From: Fusobacterium sp.
GTDB taxonomy: Bacteria; Fusobacteriota; Fusobacteriia; Fusobacteriales; Fusobacteriaceae
Direction: 5' to 3'
DNA: 21,457 bases
NCBI GenBank assembly: GCA_019410665.1
Contig: DXSD01000028.1
Coordinates: 1 to 21,457 of the forward strand
The notes below the pieces were generated by a model. That model saw only the letters and a list, made by a program, of their open reading frames with translations. It did no database searches and was not told the origin of the DNA. A program made the position numbers and the translations under genes. This document shows positions 6,520-14,269 of this stretch, one piece after another. Positions within the stretch are counted from its first letter, which is position 1, and each line of letters begins with the position of its first letter.

Positions 6520-7302
6520 GTGTTAAATATACTTGATAAAGAGGAGTTTTTTAAAGAGTTTTCAATAGATGAGGATTATTTTCAATCTACTGGATTGATT
6601 TGGGAAGAGTTAGTTAAAATATATGATAATTATGTTAGATTAGTACCACAATTAGAAAAAGAAGCAGAGTATATTGTTTCTAAATTAATAGATGTTCCTA
6701 GTGTTCACTCTGTAAGAAGAAGAGTAAAAAAACCTAAGCATCTTATTGAAAAGATTATTAGAAAAGGGAGAAAATATGTAGATAGAGGAATTTCTGTAGA
6801 TACATACAAAGAGATTGTTACAGATCTGATTGGAATAAGAGTTTTACATCTTTTTAAAGATGATTGGAAGGATATACACCATGAGATAATGGGATTATGG
6901 GAGATAAGAGAGACTCCTCAGATCAACATTAGGCGTGGAGACTACAATGTAGTTCAACTACAGGAGAGTATTTCTGAAATGAATTGTGAGATTATAGTAA
7001 GAGATCATGGATACCGTTCTGTTCATTATTTAATAGGAATTCCTGTAACTAAAAAAGATGAGATTCTTGTGGAGATCCAAGTTAGAACTGTTTTTGAAGA
7101 AGCTTGGAGTGAGATAGATCATCTGATGAGATATCCATATGATGTAGATAATCCTATTATTACTGAGTATTTAGCTATTTTCAATAGAATAGTTGGAAGT
7201 GCTGACGAGATGGGGACTTTTATAAAAAATATGAAATCACATTTTACTCTTAATCCAGGTGAAAATTCAGAAGAGAGAGAGTTAGATACTAAATTTAAAT
7301 AG
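6520..7302 (+). CDS. RelA/SpoT-domain (p)ppGpp synthetase-like protein
   Basis: A 260-residue single-domain RelA/SpoT-type nucleotidyltransferase, expected to transfer pyrophosphate from ATP to GTP or GDP, or to another nucleotide or tRNA. Visible motifs are HSVRRRVKKP (63-72), TDLIGIRV (101-108, with Asp102), HGYRSVHY (163-170) and VEIQVRT (184-190, with Glu185), followed by WSEIDHLMRYP. The catalytic Asp and Glu and the substrate-binding Arg/Lys region appear intact. No HD hydrolase, TGS or ACT domain is present, so it is a small alarmone synthetase-like protein and not a full-length Rel. The GTG at 6520 follows AAGGAG with 6-base spacing; an in-frame TTG at 6502 has no site. It is the last gene of the operon with the SIR2-like gene. 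Whether it makes ppGpp or acts as a toxin cannot be told. Confidence 0.87.
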   Translation: MLNILDKEEFFKEFSIDEDYFQSTGLIWEELVKIYDNYVRLVPQLEKEAEYIVSKLIDVPSVHSVRRRVKKPKHLIEKIIRKGRKYVDRGISVDTYKEIVTDLIGIRVLHLFKDDWKDIHHEIMGLWEIRETPQINIRRGDYNVVQLQESISEMNCEIIVRDHGYRSVHYLIGIPVTKKDEILVEIQVRTVFEEAWSEIDHLMRYPYDVDNPIITEYLAIFNRIVGSADEMGTFIKNMKSHFTLNPGENSEERELDTKFK

Positions 7303-7314
7303 AAAAGTAAAAAT

Positions 7315-7374
7315 AAAAAAAAGAAAACTTAAAGAATTGTATAATATGAAATAATTCTTTGTTTTCTTTTTTTA
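7315..7374. terminator. Bidirectional terminator between convergent genes
   Basis: An A-rich arm (7315-7329, AAAAAAAAGAAAAC) pairs with GTTTTCTTTTTTT (7361-7373), and an inner AAGAATT pairs with AATTCTT. It can end the RelA/SpoT operon on the plus strand and the META lipoprotein transcript on the minus strand. Confidence 0.7.
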
Positions 7375-7382
7375 TTAGTACA

Positions 7383-7799
7383 CTATTTTACAAATTTTAG
7401 AACTTTATTATTTCCACTTAAAATTATTGTATTTTTTTCTACAGATATTTTTTCAACACCACTTAAAGTTTTTAAGTACTCAGTTTCTGCTTCCATTTTA
7501 CTTTGTGGTCCTGCCATCATAGTAGAAGCAACATTAGTTATTTTTAAATTATCCCCTTCTACTTGAGCCATACCAAAATATCTATTAACACCAGAAAATC
7601 CATAAACTTTATTATTATCAAATACAATTGTAACATCAGAGTTTTCTAAAGTATATTCTACTCCTTCAATAGCTTTCATATCTATAACTTTTTCCACTTT
7701 TAAAGTATCAACTTTTTCTGTATTCGATGTTTTTTCTAAAGCTGTACATCCACCTAATAATGCTCCTGCTAATGTTAATATTATTAATGATTTTTTCAT
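7383..7799 (-). CDS. META-domain (HslJ-like) lipoprotein
   Basis: A 138-residue exported lipoprotein. MKKSLIILTLAGALLGGC is a typical signal peptide with lipobox LGGC (Cys18). The mature part carries a META/HslJ-type domain, recognised by GFSGVNRYFG followed by LKITNVASTMMAGP and a following helix, the usual order GxxGxNxYxG then TxMAG. HslJ-like proteins are linked to heat shock, novobiocin resistance and adhesion in other bacteria, but the molecular role is unknown. The ATG follows AAGGAG at 8-base spacing, and the gene has its own promoter at 7833-7861. It is transcribed on its own and ends at a bidirectional terminator. The usual Cys of GCNxY proteins is Val here, so no disulfide is expected there. 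Confidence 0.88.
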   Translation of the reverse strand: MKKSLIILTLAGALLGGCTALEKTSNTEKVDTLKVEKVIDMKAIEGVEYTLENSDVTIVFDNNKVYGFSGVNRYFGMAQVEGDNLKITNVASTMMAGPQSKMEAETEYLKTLSGVEKISVEKNTIILSGNNKVLKFVK

Positions 7800-7832
7800 A
7801 TACGATCTCCTTTCAATTATTGTATTAAGATA

Positions 7833-7861
7833 ATTGTAGCATATTTGACAATTAATATCAA
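7833..7861 (-). promoter_or_regulatory. Promoter of the META lipoprotein gene
   Basis: On the minus strand -35 TTGATA (7856-7861) and -10 TACAAT (7833-7838) are separated by exactly 17 bases. The -35 begins three bases after the stop codon of the upstream PHP gene. Confidence 0.72.
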
Positions 7862-7863
7862 CT

Positions 7864-8670
7864 TTATTTCAATTTTTTAAATACAGGATTCATTTTTTCA
7901 AAAGAGCAAATATACTTTACTCCAATACTTTTAAGAAAATCATAGACAATATCAAAATCCATAGTTAGATGATCTTTAATATGTGAGTCAGAACCTATAG
8001 TAATAATCTCACCACCAAGTTCAAAGTATCTTTTTACAACATCAGTGCAAGGATAAAATCTATTTTCTTTATATCTATACCCAGAAGTATTTATTTCAAT
8101 TCCTTTTCCTTTATTTATGAGTGTTTTAAGTATTTCGTCAATTAACTCTTTATTTTTTTCATATTCAAGCCCTCTATAGTTTTCTCCACCATATCTAGTG
8201 ATAAAATCCATATGTCCATAAACAGAGAATTTTTCGTATTTTTTTACATTATCTAATACAGTTTCAAAGTAAAATTGTTGTAGCTGCTCCTTATTTCTAG
8301 TTTTTTGTAATTCTCCCCAAGCTAAATCATATCTATTTATAGCATGAGTTGAAGCAATTACAAAATCAAAGGGATATTTAGATACTACACTTTCAAGATG
8401 TTCTCTTGTGTGTGGTTGTATTCCAACTTCTACCCCAAGTTTAATATCTAGTTTATTTTTATACTCATCTTTAAACTTTAAAACTTTTTTAACATAGCTA
8501 TCTATATCTAAAATCCAATTATCTGTCATTCCCTCTATATCATATTCTAAATGATCAGTGATAGCCACCTCTTCCAATCCAAGAGAGATTGCTTTTTCAA
8601 AAATCTCTTTCATATCTTGACTAGAATCTCCAGAAAATTCACTATGAATGTGATAATCATTAATAAACAT
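7864..8670 (-). CDS. PHP-family histidinol-phosphatase (HisK/HisJ-like)
   Basis: A 268-residue PHP-fold phosphatase resembling the HisK/HisJ type that dephosphorylates histidinol phosphate, the penultimate step of histidine synthesis. Metal-site motifs are DYHIHSEFSGD (His7, His9), ITDHLEY (Asp39, His40), LGVEVG, ASTHAI, YGHMDF and a C-terminal GSDSH. The ATG at 8668-8670 follows GAGGTGAG; an in-frame start at 8715 has no ribosome binding site and would add about 15 residues outside the domain. No other histidine-pathway gene is nearby, so a different phosphomonoester substrate is possible. It is divergent from the DUF486 gene. A weak -10 (TAAAAT, 8706-8711) is the only promoter hint on its side of that gap. 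Confidence 0.85.
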   Translation of the reverse strand: MFINDYHIHSEFSGDSSQDMKEIFEKAISLGLEEVAITDHLEYDIEGMTDNWILDIDSYVKKVLKFKDEYKNKLDIKLGVEVGIQPHTREHLESVVSKYPFDFVIASTHAINRYDLAWGELQKTRNKEQLQQFYFETVLDNVKKYEKFSVYGHMDFITRYGGENYRGLEYEKNKELIDEILKTLINKGKGIEINTSGYRYKENRFYPCTDVVKRYFELGGEIITIGSDSHIKDHLTMDFDIVYDFLKSIGVKYICSFEKMNPVFKKLK

Positions 8671-8758
8671 TTTTCTCACCTCTATAAAAAATACATTCTC
8701 TTGATATTTTAGCATATTTTTTATATTATTTCTAATTAATAAAAAATAAAATAATATA

Positions 8759-8787
8759 TTGATATTTTTTATTAAATATTATAGAAT
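8759..8787 (+). promoter_or_regulatory. Promoter of the DUF486 membrane protein gene
   Basis: -35 TTGATA (8759-8764) and -10 TAGAAT (8782-8787) at 17-base spacing, about 34 bases before the ribosome binding site. Confidence 0.65.
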
Positions 8788-8826
8788 TAGAAGGTTAATA
8801 TAATTTATTTTAGGAGGAGTTATTCT

Positions 8827-9159
8827 ATGAAATTTTTACCAATTGCCTTACTTTTTATCTCTAATATTTTTATGTCATTTGCTTGGTATGGACATCTAAA
8901 AAATACTAGCTCAGCTCTATGGTTTGCAATAATTTCAAGCTGGGGAATAGCTTTTTTTGAGTATTGTTTTTCTATACCTGCTAACAGAATAGGAGCACAA
9001 TTTTTTACAGTAGCACAACTTAAGATTATTCAAGAAGTTATTACTCTTGTGGTTTTCTCTGGATTTTCTGTTTTATATTTAAAACAGGAATTTAAATTAA
9101 ATTATATTTATGCTTTTCTTTGTTTAATTGGTGCTGTATACTTTATGTTTAAGAAATAG
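8827..9159 (+). CDS. Small membrane protein, DMT superfamily, DUF486
   Basis: A 110-residue protein with four hydrophobic segments, the size of the DUF486 family, a small branch of the drug/metabolite transporter superfamily. Family landmarks are SFAWYGHLK near residue 18, FEYCFSIPANRIG at 39-51, QLKIIQEVITLVVF at 58-71 and the C-terminal YAFLCLIGAVYFMFKK. Proteins this small probably act as dimers in the cytoplasmic membrane; the substrate is unknown. AGGAGG lies just upstream of the ATG. The gene stands alone, with its own promoter and a terminator right after its stop. Confidence 0.9.
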   Translation: MKFLPIALLFISNIFMSFAWYGHLKNTSSALWFAIISSWGIAFFEYCFSIPANRIGAQFFTVAQLKIIQEVITLVVFSGFSVLYLKQEFKLNYIYAFLCLIGAVYFMFKK

Positions 9160-9198
9160 GAAAATGATTTTGAAAATTATTTTCCTTTTCTCCCTTTT
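9159..9198 (+). terminator. Terminator after the DUF486 gene
   Basis: GGAAAAT (9159-9165) pairs with ATTTTCC (9179-9185), with further A/T pairs inside, followed by a T-rich tract with seven T shortly after. Confidence 0.65.
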
Positions 9199-9200
9199 TT

Positions 9201-9209
9201 TGGTATAAT
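9201..9209 (+). promoter_or_regulatory. Extended -10 promoter of the aminopeptidase gene
   Basis: TGGTATAAT fits the TGnTATAAT extended -10 consensus, about 33 bases before the ribosome binding site. No good -35 is seen, which extended -10 promoters tolerate. Confidence 0.5.
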
Positions 9210-9251
9210 AATTATATTATAAATTATAAAATTTTTACTTGGGAGGGAAAA

Positions 9252-10634
9252 ATGTTTAATAGTGATATATATGTTAAAAGAAGAGAAGTATTAAAAGCTA
9301 CATTAAAAAGTGGAGTAGTTATATTTCCAGGAAATCAAGAATCACCAAGAAACTATAGGGGAAATGACTATAAATTTGAACAAGATTCCACATTTCTTTA
9401 TTATTTTGGTATGAATATTCCTAATCTTATTGCTGTACTTGATATTGATAAAGGAGAAGAGTATATCTTTGGAACTGATTTTACAATTGATGATATTGTA
9501 TGGATGGGAGAGCAAAAGCTTTTAAAAGAGTTTGCTAAAGATGCAGGGGTAGAAAATTTTCTAGAGATGAGTGAGTTTGAAGAGTTTTCTAATAGGTTTT
9601 TAGAGGAGAAAAGAGAGTTACTATTTTTACCTCAGTATAGAGCCGAAACTGTAATGCAACTTAGTAAATTTTTTAAACTAGATCCATTTAATTTTGAGAG
9701 AGTTGTATCAAAGAGATTAATTAAAGCTGTTGTTGAGCAGAGAAATACAAAATCTCAAGAGGAGATTGAAGAGATAGAAAAAGCAGTAAATATAACTAGA
9801 GAGATGCATCTTGAAGCTATGAGAGTTGTAAAACCAGGAATGAAAGAGTATGAAGTTGTATCAGCTCTTGAAGCTATTGCAACTAAATACCATGCTTCAA
9901 CATCATTCCATACAATTTTTTCTAAGCATGGAGAAACTTTACATAATCACTATCATGGAAATACTTTAGAAGAGGGAGATTTAGTAGTATTAGATGCAGG
10001 AGCTAGAAATGAAATGGGATATTGTGGAGATATGACAACTTCCTTTCCAGTATCTGGAAAATTTTCAGATATACAAAAAGATATTTACTCTCTTTTAATA
10101 GAGATGTTTGAAAGAGCAGAAGAGCTTGTAAAACCAGGTATAACATACAAGGAAGTACATCTTGAAGTTTGTAAAGTTTTAGCTAGAGGTATGAAGGCTA
10201 GAGGACTTATGAAAGGAGATGTAGAAGAAGCTGTAAAAGCTGGAGCTCATGCACTATTTTTCCCACATGGATTAGGACATATGTTGGGATTAGATGTACA
10301 TGATATGGAAGCTTTAGGAGAGAATAATGTAGGATATGAAGATTTTCCTAGAGATATGCAATTTGGATTGAAATCTTTAAGACTTGCTAGAGTTTTAAAA
10401 CCAGGGTATGTACTTACTATTGAACCTGGAATCTATTTTATTCCTGAATTGATTAAAAGATGGAAAGAGGCTGATAAGTTTAGAGAGTTTTTAAACTATG
10501 ATGAGATAGAAAAATATCTTTCTTTTGGTGGAATGAGATATGAGGGAGATTTCTTAATTACTGAAACTGGAGCTAGAAGATTAGGAGAAAAAATGCCTAA
10601 ATATTCTTATGAAATAGAGGAAGCTATAGGATAA
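9252..10634 (+). CDS. pepP: Xaa-Pro aminopeptidase, M24B family (PepP-like)
   Basis: A 460-residue cytoplasmic metallopeptidase that removes the N-terminal residue from peptides whose second residue is proline. An AMP_N domain occupies about residues 1-165 (FPGNQESPRNYRGNDY near the start) and a pita-bread M24 domain follows. All five metal ligands are present: Asp248, Asp260 (DAGARNEMGYCGD), His343 (HGLGHMLGLDVHD), Glu391 (TIEPGIYF) and Glu431 (RYEGDFLIT). His339 also matches the family. The length is usual for PepP. GGGAGGG lies 6 bases before the ATG. It is a single-gene unit ending in a strong bidirectional terminator. Confidence 0.95.
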   Translation: MFNSDIYVKRREVLKATLKSGVVIFPGNQESPRNYRGNDYKFEQDSTFLYYFGMNIPNLIAVLDIDKGEEYIFGTDFTIDDIVWMGEQKLLKEFAKDAGVENFLEMSEFEEFSNRFLEEKRELLFLPQYRAETVMQLSKFFKLDPFNFERVVSKRLIKAVVEQRNTKSQEEIEEIEKAVNITREMHLEAMRVVKPGMKEYEVVSALEAIATKYHASTSFHTIFSKHGETLHNHYHGNTLEEGDLVVLDAGARNEMGYCGDMTTSFPVSGKFSDIQKDIYSLLIEMFERAEELVKPGITYKEVHLEVCKVLARGMKARGLMKGDVEEAVKAGAHALFFPHGLGHMLGLDVHDMEALGENNVGYEDFPRDMQFGLKSLRLARVLKPGYVLTIEPGIYFIPELIKRWKEADKFREFLNYDEIEKYLSFGGMRYEGDFLITETGARRLGEKMPKYSYEIEEAIG

Positions 10635-10679
10635 AAAAGGGGCAGTTGCAATTTAAGAATTTGCAACTGCCTCTTTAAT
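10633..10679. terminator. Strong bidirectional terminator
   Basis: A 16-bp stem (10636-10651 with 10661-10676, one G-U pair) containing GGCAGTTGCAA, with a 9-base loop. It has an A run on the left and a T-rich run on the right, so it serves both convergent genes. Its segment CAATTTAAGAATTT also occurs at 30-43. Confidence 0.9.
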
Positions 10680-11018
10680 TTAGATTTTTTTAACAAATTC
10701 AGATTTTAATTTCATAGCTCCAATACCATCGATTTTACAATCAATATCATGGTCTCCATCTACAAGACGAATATTTTTAACCTTTGTACCTATTTTAACA
10801 ACAAGAGAGCTTCCTTTAACTTTTAAATCTTTTATAACAGTTACGCTATCTCCATCTTGTAATATATTTCCATTAGCATCTCTAACTACTTTTACCTCTT
10901 CTTCATCAGCTTCATTTTCTAAAGTCCATTCATGAGCACACTCAGGACAGATTAATAAATTTCCATCTTCATATACATATTCAGAATTACATTTTGGGCA
11001 ATTTGGTATTTTTGACAT
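10680..11018 (-). CDS. PhnA-like zinc-ribbon protein (YjdM family)
   Basis: A 112-residue protein of the PhnA/YjdM family. An N-terminal zinc ribbon is formed by Cys7-x2-Cys10 and Cys24-x2-Cys27 (CPKC and CPEC). It is followed by the C-terminal PhnA domain with DANGNILQDGDSVTVIKDL and a Lys-rich end. Despite the historical name the family is not needed for phosphonate use, and its role is uncertain. The ATG at 11016-11018 follows AGGAGGAG; an upstream in-frame start would add ten basic residues and has no ribosome binding site. It lies downstream of the EamA gene on the same strand but has its own promoter at 11051-11078. Confidence 0.9.
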   Translation of the reverse strand: MSKIPNCPKCNSEYVYEDGNLLICPECAHEWTLENEADEEEVKVVRDANGNILQDGDSVTVIKDLKVKGSSLVVKIGTKVKNIRLVDGDHDIDCKIDGIGAMKLKSEFVKKI

Positions 11019-11050
11019 TAAGTTTCTCCTCCTAAAAAAAATTCTCAAAT

Positions 11051-11078
11051 ATTATAACATAAATTTTAAAATAATCAA
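11051..11078 (-). promoter_or_regulatory. Promoter of the PhnA-like gene
   Basis: On the minus strand -35 TTGATT (11073-11078) and -10 TATAAT (11051-11056) at 16-base spacing. TG precedes the -10 by one base, giving an extended -10. Confidence 0.72.
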
Positions 11079-11082
11079 AGTT

Positions 11083-11988
11083 TTAATTTTTTCTTCTAAG
11101 GGCAAGGATGCAACCTAAAAGAACTAAAAGAGCTCCTAATCCTTGAATTAAAGAGATATTCTCTTTTAAAAAAAAGTAACCTATTATAGCAGTAGTAGGT
11201 GGAATTGTTAATTTTAAAATATTTAAAACTACAACACCCTGTTTTTGAATAATAAAGAAAGTCATAACCATACCTACAAATATAGAATACATACCAGTAA
11301 GTAAAACTATTCCTACTTTATTTCCTGAAGCATTTAAAATTTCGCCTATTTTACCTGTTCCAATTGAAATAGAGAAAAATAAAATACTTGTAATTAGAGA
11401 TGAACAACTACTAATAACCATAGAGTGTACATGTTTAGCAGTTCCTTTTACAACAAGACTTTGTATTGCTTGAATTATAACTGTTCCAGCAAGAAAAATA
11501 ACTCCCATTAAAAAATCAGAACTTGATGAGCTTTTATTAGCACCATTTAAAACGAAAATAAAAGAACCTATTAGAGCAACTATTCCACCTAAAATAAAGT
11601 GTAGCTCCTTTACTTTTTCTCTTTCATCTAAATAAAATATAGAAGCCATTATAACAGAAAAGGGCATACTTAAAATTCCAAAAATACTTCCAGCAAGAGC
11701 TGAAGTTTTACTGAGTCCTCCTACAAAACAATACATGTTTCCAGCTGTAAGACAAGCTAAAAGTAAAAGTCTAGGAAGTATCCAAAGATTATCTTTTAGT
11801 TTTAAAAGCTCACCTCTAAATTTAAAGAATGAAACTAAAGCAAAAAGAGTTCCTCCAGATAGAAACATCAATGCATTGGTATTGACAGTTGAAAAAATTG
11901 TACTTATATAGCGAATTAGAGGATATCCAAATCCCATAAATAAAATGTATATTATAGCAGATATCTGATTTTCCCTTTTTTCTAACAT
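11083..11988 (-). CDS. EamA/DMT-family transporter
   Basis: A 301-residue cytoplasmic-membrane protein with about ten hydrophobic segments in two similar halves, the layout of EamA (drug/metabolite transporter) permeases. Recognisable pieces are the first-half end GGIVALIGSFIFVLNG and the second-half end FFLKENISLIQGLGALLVLLGCILALRRK. Family members export amino acids, metabolites or drugs; the substrate here is unknown. AGGAGAG precedes the ATG. The gene begins 12 bases after the TauE/SafE gene ends, so the two are an operon. No terminator is seen after it, so some read-through into the PhnA-like gene is likely. Confidence 0.9.
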   Translation of the reverse strand: MLEKRENQISAIIYILFMGFGYPLIRYISTIFSTVNTNALMFLSGGTLFALVSFFKFRGELLKLKDNLWILPRLLLLACLTAGNMYCFVGGLSKTSALAGSIFGILSMPFSVIMASIFYLDEREKVKELHFILGGIVALIGSFIFVLNGANKSSSSSDFLMGVIFLAGTVIIQAIQSLVVKGTAKHVHSMVISSCSSLITSILFFSISIGTGKIGEILNASGNKVGIVLLTGMYSIFVGMVMTFFIIQKQGVVVLNILKLTIPPTTAIIGYFFLKENISLIQGLGALLVLLGCILALRRKN

Positions 11989-12000
11989 AAAACTCTCCTA

Positions 12001-12714
12001 TTAAAAAAGTATTAGTTTAAGTCCACTTATTAAACTTACTATAACTATAAATTTTTCAAACATATCTTGATTCAGTTTTTCAACAAAGTATTTTCCAGCA
12101 AAAACCCCTACAAAAACAAAGGGAATTGCAACACTGGTTAGTTTAAAAGTATTGACATTGATATTATTCAAAACAATTACATAGAGGGCACATTTAATAA
12201 GGTTAACTATAAAATAAAACCAAGTTCTAGTACCATAAAATTTATCTCTATCCATTTTAATGTTTAAAAGGTAGATACTCATCATAGGCCCAGAAACATT
12301 TCCAATAAAAGCGGCAATACCACCTAAAAAACCAAAGAGAAAACTTAACTTTGAAAAATCAATTCTGAAATTTTTTAGTAGAGTAAGAACTCCTATTATT
12401 AAAATTATTATTCCCATACTTTTTTTGAAAAGAGCATCAGAGATATTATTTCCAAAAATAACAGCTACAAGAATTCCCAAAACTGTAAGTGGAAGTATTT
12501 TAAATAGGACCTTTTTATCTACATTTTTTCTATAGATATACATAACAATTAGGTCAGAAACTATAACTGGAATAATAATAATACCAGCTGAAGCTTTACC
12601 ACCATATACACTAGCTAAGATAGGAGAAAAGATCAGAGCAGCAGGTATTCCAAGTTTGCTTAAACCACAACCAAGACCAAGTCCTATCATTCCTAAAATT
12701 TCTAAATATGACAT
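12001..12714 (-). CDS. TauE/SafE-family permease
   Basis: A 237-residue membrane protein of the TauE/SafE (sulfite exporter) family, seven or eight hydrophobic segments long. The N-terminal GLGLGCGLSKLGIPAALIFS and the central FGFLGGIAAFIGNVSGPMMS are the paired glycine-rich repeats of the family. Members move sulfite, sulfoacetate or other small organic anions, and the substrate cannot be inferred here. AAGGAGG precedes the ATG. It is the first gene of an operon with an EamA transporter. Its upstream region holds an 11-base direct repeat (12763-12788) and is shared with the divergent CorC-like operon. Confidence 0.88.
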   Translation of the reverse strand: MSYLEILGMIGLGLGCGLSKLGIPAALIFSPILASVYGGKASAGIIIIPVIVSDLIVMYIYRKNVDKKVLFKILPLTVLGILVAVIFGNNISDALFKKSMGIIILIIGVLTLLKNFRIDFSKLSFLFGFLGGIAAFIGNVSGPMMSIYLLNIKMDRDKFYGTRTWFYFIVNLIKCALYVIVLNNINVNTFKLTSVAIPFVFVGVFAGKYFVEKLNQDMFEKFIVIVSLISGLKLILF

Positions 12715-12752
12715 TAAACCTCCTTAAATTCAATGCAAGTTTTTTTGAAATA

Positions 12753-12761
12753 TGTTATAAT
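12753..12761 (+). promoter_or_regulatory. Extended -10 promoter toward the CorC-like/MATE/AddBA operon
   Basis: TGTTATAAT is a perfect extended -10, with TATAAT at 12756-12761. No convincing -35 lies at 17 bases. The leader to the CorC-like start would be about 155 bases and includes a possible 15-codon open frame. Confidence 0.5.
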
Positions 12762-12762
12762 T

Positions 12763-12788
12763 ATATTGTAACAAGAAATATTGTAACA
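12763..12788. repeat. 11-base direct repeat in a divergent promoter region
   Basis: ATATTGTAACA occurs at 12763-12773 and 12778-12788, separated by AGAA (period 15). Read on the minus strand each copy contains TGTTACAAT, which also resembles an extended -10, so alternative promoters for the TauE/SafE gene or an operator are both possible. Confidence 0.6.
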
Positions 12789-12827
12789 TAAAAAATAAAA
12801 ATTTAATAGACTAAAGAGGTAAAAATT

Positions 12828-12875
12828 ATGAGTATATATATTAAATTTATTATAACAGTAACATCACTCCTTTAA
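12828..12875 (+). CDS. Possible 15-residue leader peptide
   Basis: A short open frame, MSIYIKFIITVTSLL, in the leader of the CorC-like operon. AAAGAGG lies 8 bases before its ATG, a spacing as good as that of the real genes here. It is hydrophobic and shows no run of a regulatory amino acid. It could be a translated leader, a tiny membrane peptide or chance; its start ATGAGTATA repeats the start of the next gene. Confidence 0.3.
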   Translation: MSIYIKFIITVTSLL

Positions 12876-12923
12876 ATTAGAGGTTGGTTTAAGTACTTAG
12901 ATAAACAAAAAGGAGAGATATAT

Positions 12924-14246
12924 ATGAGTATAGGTATGAGAATTTTTTTCATAATAGTTTTAATGTTGATGTGTGCTTTTCTTTCAATTAGTGAAATCTC
13001 TCTTGCTTCAGCAAGAAGATTAAAATTACAGATGATGGCTGATGAAGGAAATAAAAACGCTAAAAAGGTTATGGAGATACAAGAGGTATCAGGAAATTTT
13101 TTTACAGCTGTGCAAATAGGAACCAATGCAGTATCAATTTTAGCTGGTATAGTAGGAGATGATATAGCTGCTCCATATATAAAAACTTTTATAGAGGCTA
13201 ATATTCCTAGTTTAGCTACAAAGGCATCTTTTATTGGAGGGTTATTTTCTTTTGCTTTAATTACAGGATTTTTTATAGAGTTTGCTGATTTAGTTCCTAG
13301 AAGAATAGCTATGGTTGCTCCTGAAAAGATTTCTACAACAGTAGTTGGAGCTATGTCTTTACTTATAAAATTAGTAAAGCCTTTAATTTTAATTTTTAAT
13401 GGAATAGCTAATATGATTTTTAGAATTTTCGGTATTCCAATGGAAAGAGAAGAGAGGATAACTTATGATGATATATTTGCTATGGTAGATGCTGGAGCAG
13501 AAGCTGGAGTAGTACAGAAAAAAGAGCACTCTTTAATAGAAAATATATTTGAATTAGAATCAAGATGGGTATCCTCTATTATGACAACTAGAGATAGTAT
13601 AGTTTATTTAACTACTAATGAATCAGAAGAGAGTATAAGAAATAAGATCTCTACAAATCCTCACTCTAAATTTTTAGTATGTGAAAATGATATTGATTCG
13701 ATATTAGGTTATGTAAGTTCTAAAGATATTCTCCCTAGAATGTTAAATGGAGAGATAAATGGTTTAAAAAATATAAAGGATATATATAATAAAAATCTAT
13801 TGGTGATTCCTAATACACTGACTCTCTCAGAGGCTTTAGATAGATTTAATGAGGCTAGAGAAGATTTTGCTATAATTTTAAATGAGTATGGACTAGTTGT
13901 AGGACTTGTAACCTTAAACGATGTGGTAAATACTCTTATGGGGGATATTGTATATCAAAGTCTAGATGAACAGATAATAGCAAGAGGGGAGGGATCTTGG
14001 CTTATAGATGGAGCTACCCCAATAGAAGATGTAAAGAAGGTATTGTATGATATTGAGAGATTTCCTGAAGAGGATACCTATGAAACTATTGCAGGATTTA
14101 TGATGTATATGTTGAAAAGTATTCCTAAAAAGGCTGCAGTTGTGGACTTTGAAAATTATACCTTTGAAGTTGTAGATGTAGACAGATTTAAAATAGATCA
14201 ACTTTTAGTAACGAGAAAAAATATTTTAGAGAATAATAGAGAATAA
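12924..14246 (+). CDS. CNNM/CorC (HlyC/CorC)-family membrane protein with CBS domains
   Basis: A 440-residue protein with an N-terminal DUF21/CNNM membrane domain (about residues 1-180, starting IFFIIVLMLMCAFLSISEISLASA), a CBS pair (about 200-330, MTTRDSIVYL to VTLNDVVNTLMGD) and a C-terminal CorC_HlyC domain (about 345-430). The family is linked to magnesium or sodium/magnesium export and is often mislabelled hemolysin. The E(I/L)SL-A segment of the membrane domain and the CBS hinge are intact. AAGGAGAG precedes the ATG. It is the first gene of a run with MATE (gap 23 bases), AddB and AddA. Confidence 0.92.
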   Translation: MSIGMRIFFIIVLMLMCAFLSISEISLASARRLKLQMMADEGNKNAKKVMEIQEVSGNFFTAVQIGTNAVSILAGIVGDDIAAPYIKTFIEANIPSLATKASFIGGLFSFALITGFFIEFADLVPRRIAMVAPEKISTTVVGAMSLLIKLVKPLILIFNGIANMIFRIFGIPMEREERITYDDIFAMVDAGAEAGVVQKKEHSLIENIFELESRWVSSIMTTRDSIVYLTTNESEESIRNKISTNPHSKFLVCENDIDSILGYVSSKDILPRMLNGEINGLKNIKDIYNKNLLVIPNTLTLSEALDRFNEAREDFAIILNEYGLVVGLVTLNDVVNTLMGDIVYQSLDEQIIARGEGSWLIDGATPIEDVKKVLYDIERFPEEDTYETIAGFMMYMLKSIPKKAAVVDFENYTFEVVDVDRFKIDQLLVTRKNILENNRE

Positions 14247-14269
14247 TTAACTATGGGAGATGAGTTGAT

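Noticed and set aside
6520..7302. Calling the RelA/SpoT protein a toxSAS toxin
   Set aside because: No small antitoxin-like gene is adjacent, and the protein matches a widespread chromosomal family with intact synthetase motifs. A toxin role cannot be claimed from the sequence.
12872..13126. An 84-codon minus-strand frame
   Set aside because: It is antisense to the start and membrane domain of the CorC-like gene, with no signal of its own.
13962..14201. A 79-codon minus-strand frame
   Set aside because: It is a shadow of the CorC_HlyC domain coding region.
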